From the NCBI RefSeq assembly GCF_000165425.1, contig NW_001799166.1, positions 436,459-500,458 on the forward strand: a stretch of 64,000 nt of DNA, given 5' to 3'. The position numbers and the translations under genes were made by a program. Shown piece by piece: positions 50,124 through 63,874 of this stretch (positions are counted from its first letter, which is position 1; each line of letters begins with the position of its first letter). The notes under the pieces are model-generated. The model saw only the letters and a program-made list of their open reading frames with translations, had not been told where the DNA came from and made no database searches. This stretch comes from Paramecium tetraurelia (Eukaryota; Ciliophora; Oligohymenophorea; Peniculida; Parameciidae).

Positions 50124-51915
50124 TCAAATTAGTTATATAAGTTATCTTGCTATTAGTTCATCCTTTTCAGCTTCATTGATAACGAAAGGCTTTCCATTAT
50201 CATCAAGGAGTTGCAATCCCATCTCAGCATCACATAATTGCTCTCCAGAATATGTGCAAAGAAGAGTCTTCTATTGTTTTCCCAAGTAAAGTAATCCTAT
50301 GGTTTGATACAATATTATTACTTCGTTTAATCGCTTAATGTAAAGGAGGTAAGTTTTCTTATTATTTCTTTATTGTACTTTCAATTTGAAGAACTTTTGA
50401 ATTGTTCTCTTTAAAAAATCTATTGATATTCATCGATTAGGAGGATTTAAAAGGATCTTTAGGAGATTGAATGCTGCTTGATTTTGCATCTCGAGCGAGA
50501 AACTCAATGCTGTCATTAGAATCTAAAATTGAATTTTCATTAAAATTAGCGAAATCATCAATACTAATTTCAAAAAGATTTGGATTTGGTTATTTTTTTT
50601 GTTTTTTGGAAACACTCTAGGGTCTATTTTTGGTAAAATTTAATCCAGCACTTGTTGAATTAGTGTAAAAACTATTTGATTTCGCATTTTTAGGAGACTA
50701 TATTTATTGCACATGAGGAGATTTTAAACTTTTATTGTTTGAGGATATTTTATACAACTCCTATTATTATTTTTAGATAATTAATTATGACTCTGAAATC
50801 TCCTTTTTAAGTTCTCCATTATGTTTTTAGAGTTACTTTATTTTTTCATCCTTCTCTTAAACCTTTAAAGTGAATTACTCCTGAATTTATGAAAATTTAG
50901 AAAACAGAGAGTGATATTATTGTTAGAGTTGTTAGGAGATCTCTTTGCCAGATTACTAACTTTGAGAATGTTCTTTTACCATTTCTAACATTGCTTAGAT
51001 CGAATTTTATGCCTATTGATTTACCTAAAGTAATGTATTATTAATAGTTGTTTTTATTTTATTGATTTCATCGCTTTTATCTGAATTAATTTTTGCAATT
51101 AGCTAGTGAGCTTACGATAATTAAGTTTGGTATTATTGTTACAAGATGGCAACCGATTAAGCAACAATTTATTCAGCTCTATTCCTGTCAACTTTTTGGT
51201 CTAGTTTATCTTACAAAAACTAAAGTTCTTATTGAAAATGTTATTCATCCTAATGTAATCTAATTGTAGTATTAGATAGTAGATTTTTTGATAAGCGTTC
51301 ATTTTATTATAATTTATTTTCCATATCTGTTTTCATTTCATCAATTTAAGAATTGATATTACTTTATAAATTGAGTACCTTCCTATCAATTTCTTGCATA
51401 AAATATGTAGTGTAGTCATTGAGTTAAATATTCAAATCTATTCCTTTTAGTTGAAGTGAAATTTCCTCTTGAAACTTTTTGAATTCCACATCAAATTTTT
51501 CCTTTAACACATCATAATCGTGAACTTTTTCAGATAACTTATTTTATAAATCAGATATCTATTCTTACTAATCAATAATGGCTTATTTTTTTTAATTAAT
51601 TTCTTCGATATATTTCTAATGCTACTCCTATGGTAAAGGATTATATTCAATGCTTGTTGCTTTTTTGTGCTGGATGAGATCACCATCAGCAGGTAAATTT
51701 TGAAATTGATTCACAAAAATATGTTCTAGATTAGGGATTCTCTTGATTGCAGTTGGACTTGAGGCTCTAAGGTAATAATATAAAATGCCTTGGTTGAGTG
51801 GAAATGTATGTATAGGTTGGTGGGTGAGTCTCATGATTGGATGATAGACATCTAATAACTTATCGTGGATCTGTTGCATTCTTTGTAGAGTTTGGTCTTG
51901 GTAATCTTTGATCAT
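50124..51915 (-). CDS. Coiled-coil protein of unknown function
   Basis: Start MIKDYQDQTLQRMQQ at 51915; stop TGA 50124-50126, 24 bp from the p24 start on the same strand. The N-terminal 95 residues look globular (YHPIMRLTHQPIHTFPLNQ, YYYLRASSPTAIKRIPN). A long coiled coil follows, then a Ser-rich segment near 50600. The C-terminal part, LLYLGKQQKTLLCTYSGEQL, may be a small beta domain. About 560 aa. No family recognised. Confidence 0.6.
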
Positions 51916-52089
51916 AGACGATAATTTAGTTTGGGATTGTACAAATAGGCGGCCTTGAGGGTTTCATTATTAACGAATTAAACAAAAATATAAAAAATAG
52001 TACGAAAAAATCAGAAATTATCAGTGCCTATTGTGTTGTTCATTAAAGAATTATTATAGTGGAATAAAATTAATATATATAATTTAATA

Positions 52090-55000
52090 ATGAGAAAGGG
52101 ATAAGGTAAAAAAAACATTCAAGTGGAGGAGAACGGAATCCGCTCGATTGTGAATTCTAATAGATAACACATCTAAGATGAAATATACTAGAAGTTGACT
52201 TTATGCATCAACCAAGGCTAAGATATTAGTCCAAATCAATTTGCAAGAAAATGGTTAAATCATAATTCAACAACTCGTACAAATAATATTTTGGCTGGAC
52301 TCACTGATTTCGATTAGAATCATGGAGTGGATATGTCAAAATCAAATCCCAACTATCATATAGCCAATGCTAAATTATTTACTTAGAATAAATGGAATTA
52401 TAAGATCATGAGTAATAATATAGAATAAATCATTAGCCAAATTCTCAGCAAACGCCTTGTCGAAGGATGGAGATACAATCCATTTGTTGGCTTATATGTT
52501 GACAATATTGCAGGGTTATTTCTCTTAAGCAGATTCAAGCATGATTACAAAAGTCATACATTTAGAACATCTTGGACCTCTTTAAGCATTTTTCTATACA
52601 AAAACTGATAGAAACATAACATTGTTCTGGGAAGTCGGAATCGATAAAATTCCAAAGATAAGTCGTTTTTCTAAGAGTGTTTAATCGGAATTGTAAGGTT
52701 ATGATTACATACATACCATCACATTCATCGATTGTAGATACGATGTCAATATAGATAATAATGCAGGAAAAATAATAACTCCTTATTATTAGGATTAATA
52801 GCACGCCATCCATAGATAAGATTACTAATCTGTAATCACATCTACTAACCATTATCAATTAAAGAAAGGCCAGCATTCAGATCTTTTATTCGTAATTGAA
52901 GCAAATGACTTAGGAAGTATGCATGGGGAATTGTAATATAGAAACAGATAAAGTGAAATTGTTAAATGGTTACCTCATACATTTCCTACAGTCTATTTAA
53001 CTAAATAAGAATAAAAGTCCTTTGTTTATGATGATTCGCTTTAAAGATGGGTTAGCAAGGATTACGAAGCAATTCAATAGGCTAGGCAAATGAGAGAATA
53101 TTAAGCTAAGATTAATAAAGATTTGTTGAGAAGATATGCTGACTTTTCATCAGCTGCAAGGCTTGTTGATTTGTTGTAAAGAGTCCCGAATTTTAAAATA
53201 AAGTTAACAGAGGAGGAATAAAAGGTGGTGGGATCTGATGGAAATGTAATGGTTATTGGTAGAAGCGGTACAGGAAAGACAACATGTTCAATTTTGAGAT
53301 TATTTGCAATGGAGACCTTATTTAAATTAAGATTAGAATTATATAAATAGAAGCATGAGAATGTTCTTTAGAATTATAAATACGATGACTAGGAAGTCAA
53401 CAATAATGTAGGATTGCATTGTGTATTTGCAACTGCTAGTCCTGTTTTGACAACAGAAGTGAAGAGATATTATGGGAAATTGACAGCTTAGATCAAGGCT
53501 GAATTAGAAAAGAAGAAATAGAAGGACAGATTAAAACGCTAACAAGAAGAATAAGAGGCTTAGAAGCAATAAATTGACAATTAATTCAATTAAAGTACTG
53601 TTTAATTTGTGGATGCTAAATAAGTTGAAGAAAATTATTTTGAATAACAAATTGGAGGGATCCAATTATAAAAAGAGTAGGGAGCATTTTAGGAAGACTT
53701 AAATGAAGAGGATTGGGATTAGGAAGAGGAGAAATTAAAATAAGAATTAAATGCGTTTCATTCATTTGCTGATATGAAAGATTCTGATTTTCCAGCTTTC
53801 TTAACAATCAAAAAGTTAGTCTTATTAATTGATGGGTCAATAGCTAAACCCTTCTTCTCTCGTACCTAAGATAATAAAGTTGTTAGTTCTGACACTCATG
53901 CTTAATGGAGCACTGAAAAAACAGGAGTCATATTTATAAACACTTACAAATAAGATTAGGATTAGGAAGTTGAATATGATGAGGAAGATTATGAGGCTTT
54001 ATTTGAAGATGATGAACTCAATGTTGATAATATGGATGAACAATAACTTGAAGAAGAATATTAGAGACAACTCTATTTGATGAACAAACCTTAATTGTAA
54101 GCGAATGTCGAAAGCAGTAAGTCCAAACTCTCTTAAGAAGTGGATTTCGACTTCTTCATTGATAAATTCTGGTATAGCAAATACAACAAATACTAAAACG
54201 GTAATTTAAACCCATCGTTTGTCTGGACTCAAATTTACTCTCATATCAAAGGGGCTGCTGCTTGTCATACCTATCCTGGACATTATATGCCCAAGAGAGT
54301 ATATTTGAGATTAAATAAAAACGATGAACTTTTCGAAGACATCTTTGAATGTTACATTCTTTATGAGAGATGGAAGATTCAACAAGGCTATTATGATTTT
54401 ATGGATGTTGTTAATCATATTCTTGTTTAATTGGTCTACGGAAGGTGTAATCTTATACCCATTCATTATCTGATGATTGATGAATGCTAAGATCTACCCC
54501 ATGCAGTCTTGCTCTTGTTGTGTAAAATAACTGAATAAGGTTTGTTCTTTAGTGGAGATACAGCTTAAAACATTGCAAAGGGAGTTGGATTCAGATTCTA
54601 AGATCTCAAATCCCTTTTTAAAAAACCTGAAATCTCATACAATGCTAAATAAAATGATTTGACAATTCATTAACTCACCATCAATTTTAGATCCCACAAC
54701 AATATCCTATAATTAGCCAACTGTCTAGTTTCCTTATTGGAGATCTTCTTCCCAAATACAATTGATAAATTGAAGAAGGAGAGATCAAACATATCAGGGC
54801 CAAAGCCAATCATAGTTAATGGAGACAAAGAGGAATTGTTCTACTTACTATCAGGAGAAACTGCAGATCAAAAGCAACAAGTGGGAGAGAGATTGCCTAT
54901 TGAATTCGGTTGCAATTAGGTGGTTTTAGTAAAGGATCAAGAATCAAAGAAGAATATCCCAACCATCTTGTAGCACGCCTTGGTACTCACCATTTACGAG

Positions 55001-58000
55001 GCGAAAGGTTTAGAATTCGATGACGTCATCCTATATAATTTCTTCTAAGATCATTTCATTGGAGATTCTCAATGGAAATTACTATAGACTTGCGAGATTA
55101 TCGATGAGGAAATGTCTAAAGAGAAATTCAAGGATGGTTGCACCTAACATAAGACTTTGGATGATGAAGCTACCATTTTCACAGGATTCGAGTAAAAGAA
55201 TGGAAATGTCGTAGTGAAAAGAATCGTAACTTAACAAAAATTTTATGATGAATTAACTTACAATTACAGTGCTTTGTGTAATGAGATTAAATAGTTATAT
55301 GTCGCTGTCACAAGGCCTAGACAAAGATTAATCATCTATGATGAAAATTAATAGGCTAGATAACAGATCTAAAACATATGGTAGAAACTCAATTTGGTTG
55401 ATCACTTTGTTGGAACAAATTTGGAGGATAGAAATGTTGAAAGATTTGCAAAATAAACCTCAAAGGAGGAATGGAAAAAGTAAGGTTTGAAGATGTTTAG
55501 GAATAAGTATTATGAATAGGCTGAAAAATGTTTTGAATAATCGTAGGACGAATAATTGCAAACCAAAGCCAGAGCATTCAAAATTGCAACTGAGGGTAAT
55601 GCACTTACATAAAAATATTCCCAATATTCATCAAGCACAATGAAGAAGAAAGATAGAAAATAAATCTTGTCATAAATAAAAATAGAATAGAAAGAAAAGT
55701 TTACTGAGTCAGCTCAATTATTCTTAAAGCTACAGAATTATAAGCAAGCTGCTTAATGCTACTATTCAGGTGAAATGTATGAGGAAGCTTTGGCCATCTA
55801 TGTTGAATAGTCAATGTTTAATGAGGCTGGAGAAGCTGCTTATAAATGCGAAAAGTATGCTGAATCAGCTGAGTATTTCTTGAAATCCTTAGATTTTATT
55901 AGAGCAGTAGATGCTTTCGAAAAAGCTGAATCATATGATGACATATTTAGAGTACTTCATTAATTGAGAGATCATATCCCAGTTGAAACTAGGTCAGCCT
56001 TCCTTAAGAAATATCTTCCTATTGTTTTAAACAAGATGACAAGTTAGATTGGGTAACTTGAATAAGTCTAGGAAGCAAAGACTAAAGAAAAAAAACCACT
56101 CGTTATAGAGGAAAGTTCCGATGAGGAGGAGGATGATGAAGAAGAGGAAGTAGTCAAACCTAAATAAGAATAGATTTAGAATGAAGTAGGAAAAGAATAA
56201 AAGTAGGAAGATGAGTAGGTATAAACACTTGAAGAACAATCATAAATACTTTAATAGAGTGAAGAATAATAATAAGAGAAAATTATTGAGTTAAGTAGTT
56301 AATTGATTAAATCACTTCCAGATCAATCATAACCATCAATTTTAGTCAAGTAGGAAAGTATGAATAATAATTCTGAAGACTCTTAGTCATTTTCAGTATA
56401 GAATACAGAAAGCTTTTAAGTTGAATAAAGTAGAGCTTAGGATAGTAAAATAATAAGTGTTGCAGGATCAGAATCATTTTAAGTCGAAAATACAGTTAAT
56501 GAGGAAGAGGAACAAAATTTTGAACATTTATCACACTTTGATCCAGAAGATCAATGGTTGAAAAATGACAACAAATCTATTATTGAATCTATTGCATCCA
56601 AGAAAAGTGAACAATCAGATTTCTCTGCTTTTTCTTATGCTTAAATTTATAGTAATCCTAACGTTTAATTCGTAAAAACCAAAACTGATATCTTTATCCA
56701 GGATAAAATAATGTAGCAAATTATTAAGTACATCTCCATGTTTTCAGATGAATTCAAATATCAATTATATAATTAAAGAAGCAAGTCTGCTTAACTAAGT
56801 AATAAATAGATAGATTAACATGAATTTGATTACATGGTTGATTTCATCTTGGATTTAGATTTGGTTGACATCTCATTCATATATTTGGTTTTAGATATTT
56901 TAGAACAATTCTAAAATTACAAATTATGCATTTTTGTATGCAATAGATACAAATTAGCTGATCAATTGGGAAGATATTTAGTTTCAATTGCAGCTACTTA
57001 CTCTCCTATTGCATCTCATTCAGCTAGTTTGAATGTTTAATACTTAATTAATGGAAAGTAGAGGTAAGCCCAAATTGATAAGGGGTTAGTGGCAGCTTTT
57101 GCAGTTCACAATGTATTTGAAAACATCAATCCTGAATTTATTACTTTGAAATTCGGTGATACAAAGTTGACATCTTAAAATTCATTGGGTTTAGAGTGCT
57201 ATTCTTAAATGCTTTTATTAGGATTTTGGAAGAAAACAGCTTACTAAATGGATGTCTCAAATTCCTTATTGGTTTGTAAATTGTTTATGGATTTCAAAAA
57301 TTGGAGATTTATCTACTATAGCAACTTATGTCATTAGGTCACTAATAAGTATATAGAAAACGAACAAAAGGATAGAGATCTAGCATAAGTATAACAAACA
57401 ACACTTTTGTTGATATAAAAGAAACTTGATATTTGTTTCTCAACTATGGTTAGAGGAGTTGATATGTTAATATTTTCTTATCCAAGAGACTAGTAAGAGA
57501 TGGAGTTTGCCATTATTACATTGGAGTAATATTATAGTGAAATAATTACACAACTTGTTCTAAATAAAAAAGCTCCATTAACTTTATTCTATAGAGCCAA
57601 TACTTTAGACACTCAAAAAACAATTAAGGTTGAATTGAATCCAAAGTAAAATCTACCCAAATTGTATTCATTGAGTGAAGAAGTGCTCAATTGTTTTATA
57701 ACTAAAACAGAAGTACCTGAAGATGTTTTGAATAAATTGTGTGATGTTGTACTTGATTACAAGAATCCCCATGATGATTTGGAGATTTATCAATCAGTTT
57801 TTCTACTAATATTTTATATCTAATATGTTGTACATAATTCAGGATTAGTTAAGACTCAATCTTGGATAACATTATTGGATGTGAAGACATATGCTAAACT
57901 AGTAAGATGTGTTAGATTTATCAATAAAGTGTTGAATACCAATGAGGACTGCCTATAAAAGTTATAAAAGATTGTTAGTAGAAGTGTATTATTTTACTTC

Positions 58001-60046
58001 AAAATCAGATAACCAGACAACGTTGCTTTACTTAAACCATACCTTAATTCATTAATAATTCATAGATCATCTGTAATCATATAGAGTTTAATTGAAAATA
58101 GACATAATTTGCAATTGAGGGGAAATAAGATTGTGTTAGACGATTACTACTTTGTAGATATTGATTTTGAATTCATTAGTGCTCCAAGAGCCTCTATAAT
58201 GTTTTTGATTACTAAAAAATTAAGCAATGAATTGAATTCAGTAGGTAATTTAAGGAGAGCTACATTTGATGAATATCATTTTGATCAATTGTATCCACAC
58301 GAATATGAAGATCATTTTGAAAACTTGAGTGTCTACCTTTATAGCAAATAAAAGCATACTTATTAACTCACTCAAAACTAATAAGTAAGGGAGACCACTA
58401 ATTTATCAACTGTGGATGATTGGATTAAGAAGGAATAACACGAAGTTCATTAAAAAATCTCAGAAAACTTTAAAATGAAACATGGATTCAAAGTTGAATA
58501 AATGGATGATCAAGTTGATGTTAAGTTCTTGTTTGAAAACAACAAAGGTGCATTAACTCAACAAATTTACTTTTTGAAGAATCCTTATCTGAAGTGTTTA
58601 TCATTCGAATCAAGGCAATATATCACTAGATGTGCTTTGAAAAAGATTAATAAATAAACCACAGATTCATAGAAATTCCATTGTTAAATGGTTAAATTCA
58701 TTCATTTGATGAATTATGCTGACAATAATCACATCACCTATCAATACATCAACAATAAAATTGAATAAGGATAATGCAACAAATATGAGCCTTATCTACA
58801 ATATTTAGAATGCTTAATATGTAAAAAGTTTAATGTGATATCCGATGCCACAGATATTTACTTTTCTTATCAAGAAACAAGATAGGATTTAATTACTCCA
58901 GACGAATAATATTGCCAATTAACTTATTTATTACTAAACAATATGGTTGGGTATTTACTAAGTCTCAAGAAGGACTGTTAAATTAAGATTCCAAATAGAT
59001 ACTTTATTTACTTCGACAAGATTACTTAACCTAATGAATAATAATACTTATATGAAACAAACTTCCACCCTGTATCAAATTAGGATGCCATTGCTCGAAT
59101 AATTGAATAATTGGCAGAATTATAAAAAAATATACCTTAAATATACTCTTTCAAGGTAATGTTACTAATCTACACATTAGTACTTAACTTGAATGATGTG
59201 AAGATAGCTGTATTGAATTAGATCAATTACATCATCAATGATCTTGCTGCTTAAGATGAAGTGGATTAATACACCTAAATTATGAAAGTAGTCAATCTAC
59301 CTCAAAAATAAAGATTTGATGCTCTCACCAATAGTTCTAATGCTATCAAATTATTCTTTGCATAAGATGTTAGATTGTACTCCTTAAATGTTGTCAATAA
59401 ATTAACAGATTAAACTATTGAAGCAGCATATTAAGGATGTTTAGATGAATGGACTAATTTACAATAGAGAAGTGAGAAATTAGAGAAGAATACAAGGAGA
59501 ATCATTGCTGCATTCAAGCAACAGAGAAAAGGAGAAAGATTCTTTAAGCCTTATCAATTTGGATTTGGTGAATATCAATTGCCAAGGAAACTTAAGACAT
59601 CCAAATATGTTGATATCATTAACGAATTTGTTAGGGTCAGGAAGATCTTATTGTCTACATTCTACTCTATGTTGTTGACTAATTCAATTGATTTCCACTT
59701 TATTTCTTAAAAACTGAAACATCTTGAGTAAAAGGAGGATTAATTCAATTGCTTGTGGACCAAATACCATAAAAAATAGATGATTAAGTCAGATTTCATT
59801 AAAAATTATGATGAATAGTATCACAATGTTACAGTTATTATTGACACCTTGTTGGAATGGCAGAGAAGTAATGTGACATTTGAACAAAATGCAAATAAAT
59901 TGCTTGAAAGAAATAGAAAATTGCTAGCCTTGAAATGGATGAATAATAAAGCAGGTTTAACACTTCAAAAGATTCAAAAGAGGAAGAAGGGTTTGAAGAG
60001 ATAGAAATTATAAGAATAGAAGAAATTATTAATGAAATTATTCTGA
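52090..60046 (+). CDS. TRANK1-like giant protein with UvrD/Rep-type SF1 helicase domain
   Basis: MRKGQGKKNIQ start; one 25-nt intron (52515-52539); 2,643 aa to TGA 60044-60046. All SF1 motifs are present: I GRSGTGKTTCS (about residue 382), II LMIDECQDLP (about 787), III LFFSGDTAQ, IV INFRSHNNIL, V YEAKGLEFDDVILYNFF, VI YVAVTRPRQRLII (about 1062). A 200-residue acidic/Q-rich insert separates motifs Ia and II. Downstream lies a helical-repeat array (FLKLQNYKQAAQCYYSGEMY), an acidic low-complexity stretch near 56100-56500, and about 1,100 residues of unidentified helical sequence. This layout fits TRANK1/lupus-brain-antigen-like proteins, whose cellular role is poorly known. Confidence 0.85.
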
Positions 60047-60108
60047 TTAATAATAATTTATATACCATAATTACATAGAAATAACAAACATATGATAATT
60101 AAATTATT

Positions 60109-61241
60109 TCATTGTCTTCTAGATTGGTCAAATTGAGGATTCTTTCTTTAATTCATTATACTAAAGAACCCTTTGTTCATAGTTTATTTGATATTAATTT
60201 CCCTGGCTTTCACTTCATCTAAATATTTGATTTGAGGATCGAAATTGCCAAACTTCCTCAGTTCTGCTCTAACATCCTTTATTTGAGGTTTGGAGAGGTC
60301 TGTTGTTAATAAAATATCTGTTACGTTCCAAGAGTAAAAGAACATCCTTTAAGACTTCATCATTTTGTTTCCCATCAAATGGCTTGATGAAAATACCATT
60401 GTCTTGGTATTAATACATCCTCTCTGGATCAGAATCAAGTACTATAACTCTGTTCAGAGGACGATTGATGTACTTCAAATCTCTTATATATCTTCCTTTC
60501 TCAAACACCATTGATTCTCTACCAAAGGCACCTGCAAATATCTATCTTGTGGGATCCAATTTTTGAGTAATTTGTTATGTAAACTGCATATTAATAATAC
60601 CATTACCATGGTTTCATCATCACTCAAAATTACAACCTCGTACATTTTAGGCAATTTTTCAAGAAACCTCTACAAACCATTTCTTCTTTTGATTTCTCCT
60701 CTAATTGCTCAATTTCAATAAATACCCAACACCAAACACATAGTCCATATGCAATAAAGTACCTGAGATATTAAGTACCAAGGTCTTTGGTATTTCGTAT
60801 CCAAATGGCAATTCAGGGATGTCAGGCAATAATTTATCAATTGCTGGCTTAGTCATAAACTAATGATATACTCAACTATTACATCATAAAATGCTTAATA
60901 TTGATCTTAGCAATATTTGGCAGCGTCATTTATCTACTTTTAATAGCCTACTCATAAATCGGTACTTTACCCAATTCTTATGTTGGATCGGTTTTATAAT
61001 TATTTAGATACAAATTATAGCCAAACAAAGCGGATGTTGTCCACCAAAATATCCTTGAAAACAATCTGAAGTATGAAAATGCTTTCTCTTTATTCTCCAA
61101 TGTTGGATTAGCCTCTTCTGCTTCGATAGTTCTCTCATCCCAATCGTCCTACTACTCTCTTTGTTTTTGTTGTTATTAACTAAACTCATATCTGGGAAAA
61201 CGTAATAGAGTTAATGCTCTAATTGAATATTTGCTTAGCAT
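60109..61241 (-). CDS. TIM50: TIM50, mitochondrial inner-membrane translocase receptor
   Basis: The start at 61241 gives a good mitochondrial presequence (MLSKYSIRALTLLRFPRYEF). Next come an acidic stretch, a single membrane helix (FWWTTSALFGYNLYL), and an FCP1/NIF-like domain in the intermembrane space: IPKTLVLNISGTLLHMDY, FLEKLPKMYEVVILS, FGRESMVFEKGRYIRDLKYINRPLNRVIVLDSDP, NGIFIKPFDGKQND. The phosphatase motif DxDx(T/V) is replaced by LNISGT, as expected of Tim50, which is catalytically inactive. Short introns lie near 60910, 60690, 60590 and 60330. It guides presequence proteins from TOM to TIM23. Confidence 0.9.
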
Positions 61242-61274
61242 CCGTAAATAAAATATAAATTTTCAAATAAATAT

Positions 61275-61592
61275 ATGTTCAATTTTATCCACTTATTTGA
61301 TACCCTCATAATGTTTTAGTTACTATAATGTAAACAATCAACATTAAAATCAAATGTTAATTTAATAATTGCCATATCACTCCATTTTTGGGTGACCATT
61401 TATATTAACTATAATCTTCGACTTCTCCTTGACGAAACTCTATTAAGAATCGCTCTCAAATTCAAGTACATTTACCCACTCGTTTCATTACTGATTTATA
61501 GTATACTTAACAAAGAACGAATGGAAGTCATTTTTATTATCCTACCCTTCTTGAATCTATTAATTTTTCAAGATACAACTCATCGCAATTGA
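61275..61592 (+). CDS. Small polytopic membrane protein
   Basis: 105 codons from ATG 61275 (a second in-frame Met at 61311) to TGA 61590-61592. Three hydrophobic segments: VNLIIAISLHFWVTIYI, YIYPLVSLLIYSIL, VIFIILPFLNLLIF. It starts 33 bp from the divergent TIM50 start. After the TGA the same frame stays open for 33 more, partly hydrophobic codons. No family recognised; hydrophobic ORFs arise easily in AT-rich DNA, so it may not be real. Confidence 0.4.
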
Positions 61593-61978
61593 TGGAATAA
61601 CCTTATTAAACTAATAATTTCTTATTGTATTTTTGGGATAAACCAGTTTATTACTGGAAGACTTTCACCAAAATTAATTCATTAAACATCTTGATTTTAG
61701 TAAGTGCTTATATCCTTTATAAATCCTTCCTCTATTAAAAAAATCCAATAAATTCTTAAATTATGTTAATCTTAAACTCTGCCTCCCCATAGTAATACAA
61801 AAATCTTTGAATAGAATGTTTACTCCTTCTACTATCAAGTAATACCAGTGAAGATCGGGAAGCATACAAAATTACCTTAATTAATTTATTCGAATTTAAA
61901 AAACAAAATAAATAGAATAGTAATATATAGTAGAATAAGTGTGTAAAATAACAATTAAATATTACTAAATTTAAATTC
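61593..61978. other. Region with conflicting ORFs
   Basis: The minus strand carries a TGA-free frame of about 175 codons (62061 to TCA 61528-61530) that overlaps both neighbouring genes. The plus strand continues open after the TGA at 61590. Neither has recognisable homology. Confidence 0.3.
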
Positions 61979-63874
61979 TCATTTTTTGATTGGTTTTTTC
62001 CCTTGCTTTTTAAGTTCGGCCAATTTTTCTGCCTAAAAATTTGGGTTGCCTGATGCTTCATCTAACATATCTTCTGCTGCACTTGTGTCTAAACCTTCAA
62101 TATTTAATTATTAAATCTAATCAACACACTTCTGCAATGTATCAACATCAAAGTTTTACAGAGCAGTGTTTATTTTTTCTTGAATTATTGCTATCTTCCA
62201 ATTATTTATAACCTATCTGGCAGCACTTACCAAAACAGGATCTAATTAAGAAGGATCAGCTATTAATTTCTCTACATCCTCTGGATTTCCTATTTTTTCT
62301 TATTTGCATAACTATTGTTATTAATGCACATCTTACATCGAACAATTATTACTCTTTCTTCATTAATTAAGTCAAATCCTATTTGATAGAATCTCGTTAT
62401 TGATATATCTCTGTAAGTTCTTATTTGTATGATGACCTGTAAGATTAGAATTCATTAATTAAGATTTCTTTATTATCCCTATAATTGCTATATTTAAATA
62501 ATACTTTTAAAGAAGTTTAATTTCTTCTCTCATTTTAAGATTTCTTTGGATAATTCCCGCAATCTCTTCCTTTCCCATCAAAATTCCTTCCACTATTTCT
62601 CTTTTCTACACATCGCTTCTTACATTAATCAATCCAGCATGTCTAGCATAGTGATCCATAATTCTATCTTATTCTAAATGCTATAAGAATTATGTAATGG
62701 CTTCATTAACATGATTTTCAGATTTTGGTATTTATCTTTATTAAGGAGCAGTTTCAACTGGTGCCTCCACTTTTGATTATTTACCCACTTTTTTATCATC
62801 CTTTTTTGGTCCCTTTTTTTGGGCTGCTTACTTGGCCTCCTCTTCCCTTTACTTTTTTGTCATCCTGGGTGCATTTATAATAGCCTATTCCTCAGGAGTT
62901 AGTTCTTCCTTTAATGTTATTAAATATTTTGTTCTTGATTTCTTAGCATTTACAGCTCTTCCTGGCTCTTTATCCTCCCAAGACTTTTTAATTGCTTTTT
63001 CTTTGTCTTCCTTTGTTGTATCTCTTACAAGCGCAACAGTGTCTGATGCAAATATTGTTGTGAACCAATACAAATTATCAGTTTCTTCAGATTTAAATTT
63101 AGCCTCTGGCCATTCTCGGAGATCAAAAGATGCTTAGATTACATAATTTTCATCTTTAGGCAAAGTAATATTTGAAAGAGTGACCGAATTGATTCCATAG
63201 TTATACACAATCAAATCATCCCCGTGATACAATTCCAAACGAATGAGTCTTTCTCCTCTCATTTCAGACTCAACTATTTCTAATTCCTAAGCTCCTCCTT
63301 TTGTTTATTTACCTTTAGCCACTTACTATTACTATTAAGCTTATTGTCCTTCTGTTAATCTAACATAGATGCTAACTTAGGCCTCATTTGCAAAGATCCT
63401 CTCCCTAAAAATAGTACCGTATTTGGTTGGAACATATTTGTCATAATAACGAGTAGGTTCTACATTTTCTAGTTATGTGAAGGTGAATTCTTGATTGACT
63501 AAGAAATCTAATTCGAAGGTGCCTTCTTAAGTGTTGTATTAAGGAGTCCCTTCTAGTATAAAGTAGTATGTAGTTTAACTTCGAAGCATCATTCTTTAAG
63601 TACCATTAATGATAGATTCACTTTCAAATAAATTCTTATGAACTCCTTCTATCGTAGTAAGCATGAGATTACTATCAGGTGGTGGAATTTCGCATAATTT
63701 AATTTTGAGAAATTTCAATAATTGATTATCTGTTGTGCTCTTCAATCGATAAACAAATGATCCATTTTCCTTGTTAGAATTCAAAAACACTTTGAATCTG
63801 AAGTACACATAGTATCTATTGGCTTCACATGCTGGATAGTCAATTTGAAAAGGATTATTTTTGATAATTTTCAT
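61979..63874 (-). CDS. Large charged protein, possibly androglobin/calpain-7-like; 5' end uncertain
   Basis: Stop TGA 61979-61981. The earliest in-frame ATG is 63872-63874; an upstream in-frame TGA follows, but the visible N-terminus begins inside an apparently folded region, so an earlier exon beyond an unrecognised intron or past the window edge is possible. Segments: beta-rich (YYFILEGTPQYNTQEGTFEL; VEPTRYYDKYVPTKYGTIF), then DTVALVRDTTKEDKEKAIKKSW with EPGRAVNAKKSR, a Lys/Gln-rich linker, a helical middle, and a tail ASGNPNFQAEKLAELKKQGK. The WEDKEPGRA block reminds me of androglobin/calpain-7-like ciliary proteins, from memory only. Introns occur near 62410-62460. Confidence 0.5.

Noticed and set aside
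61528-62061. 175-codon minus-strand frame as a gene
   Set aside because: It overlaps the 3' coding end of one gene and another ORF, lacks a good start and consists mostly of residues typical of AT-rich noise.
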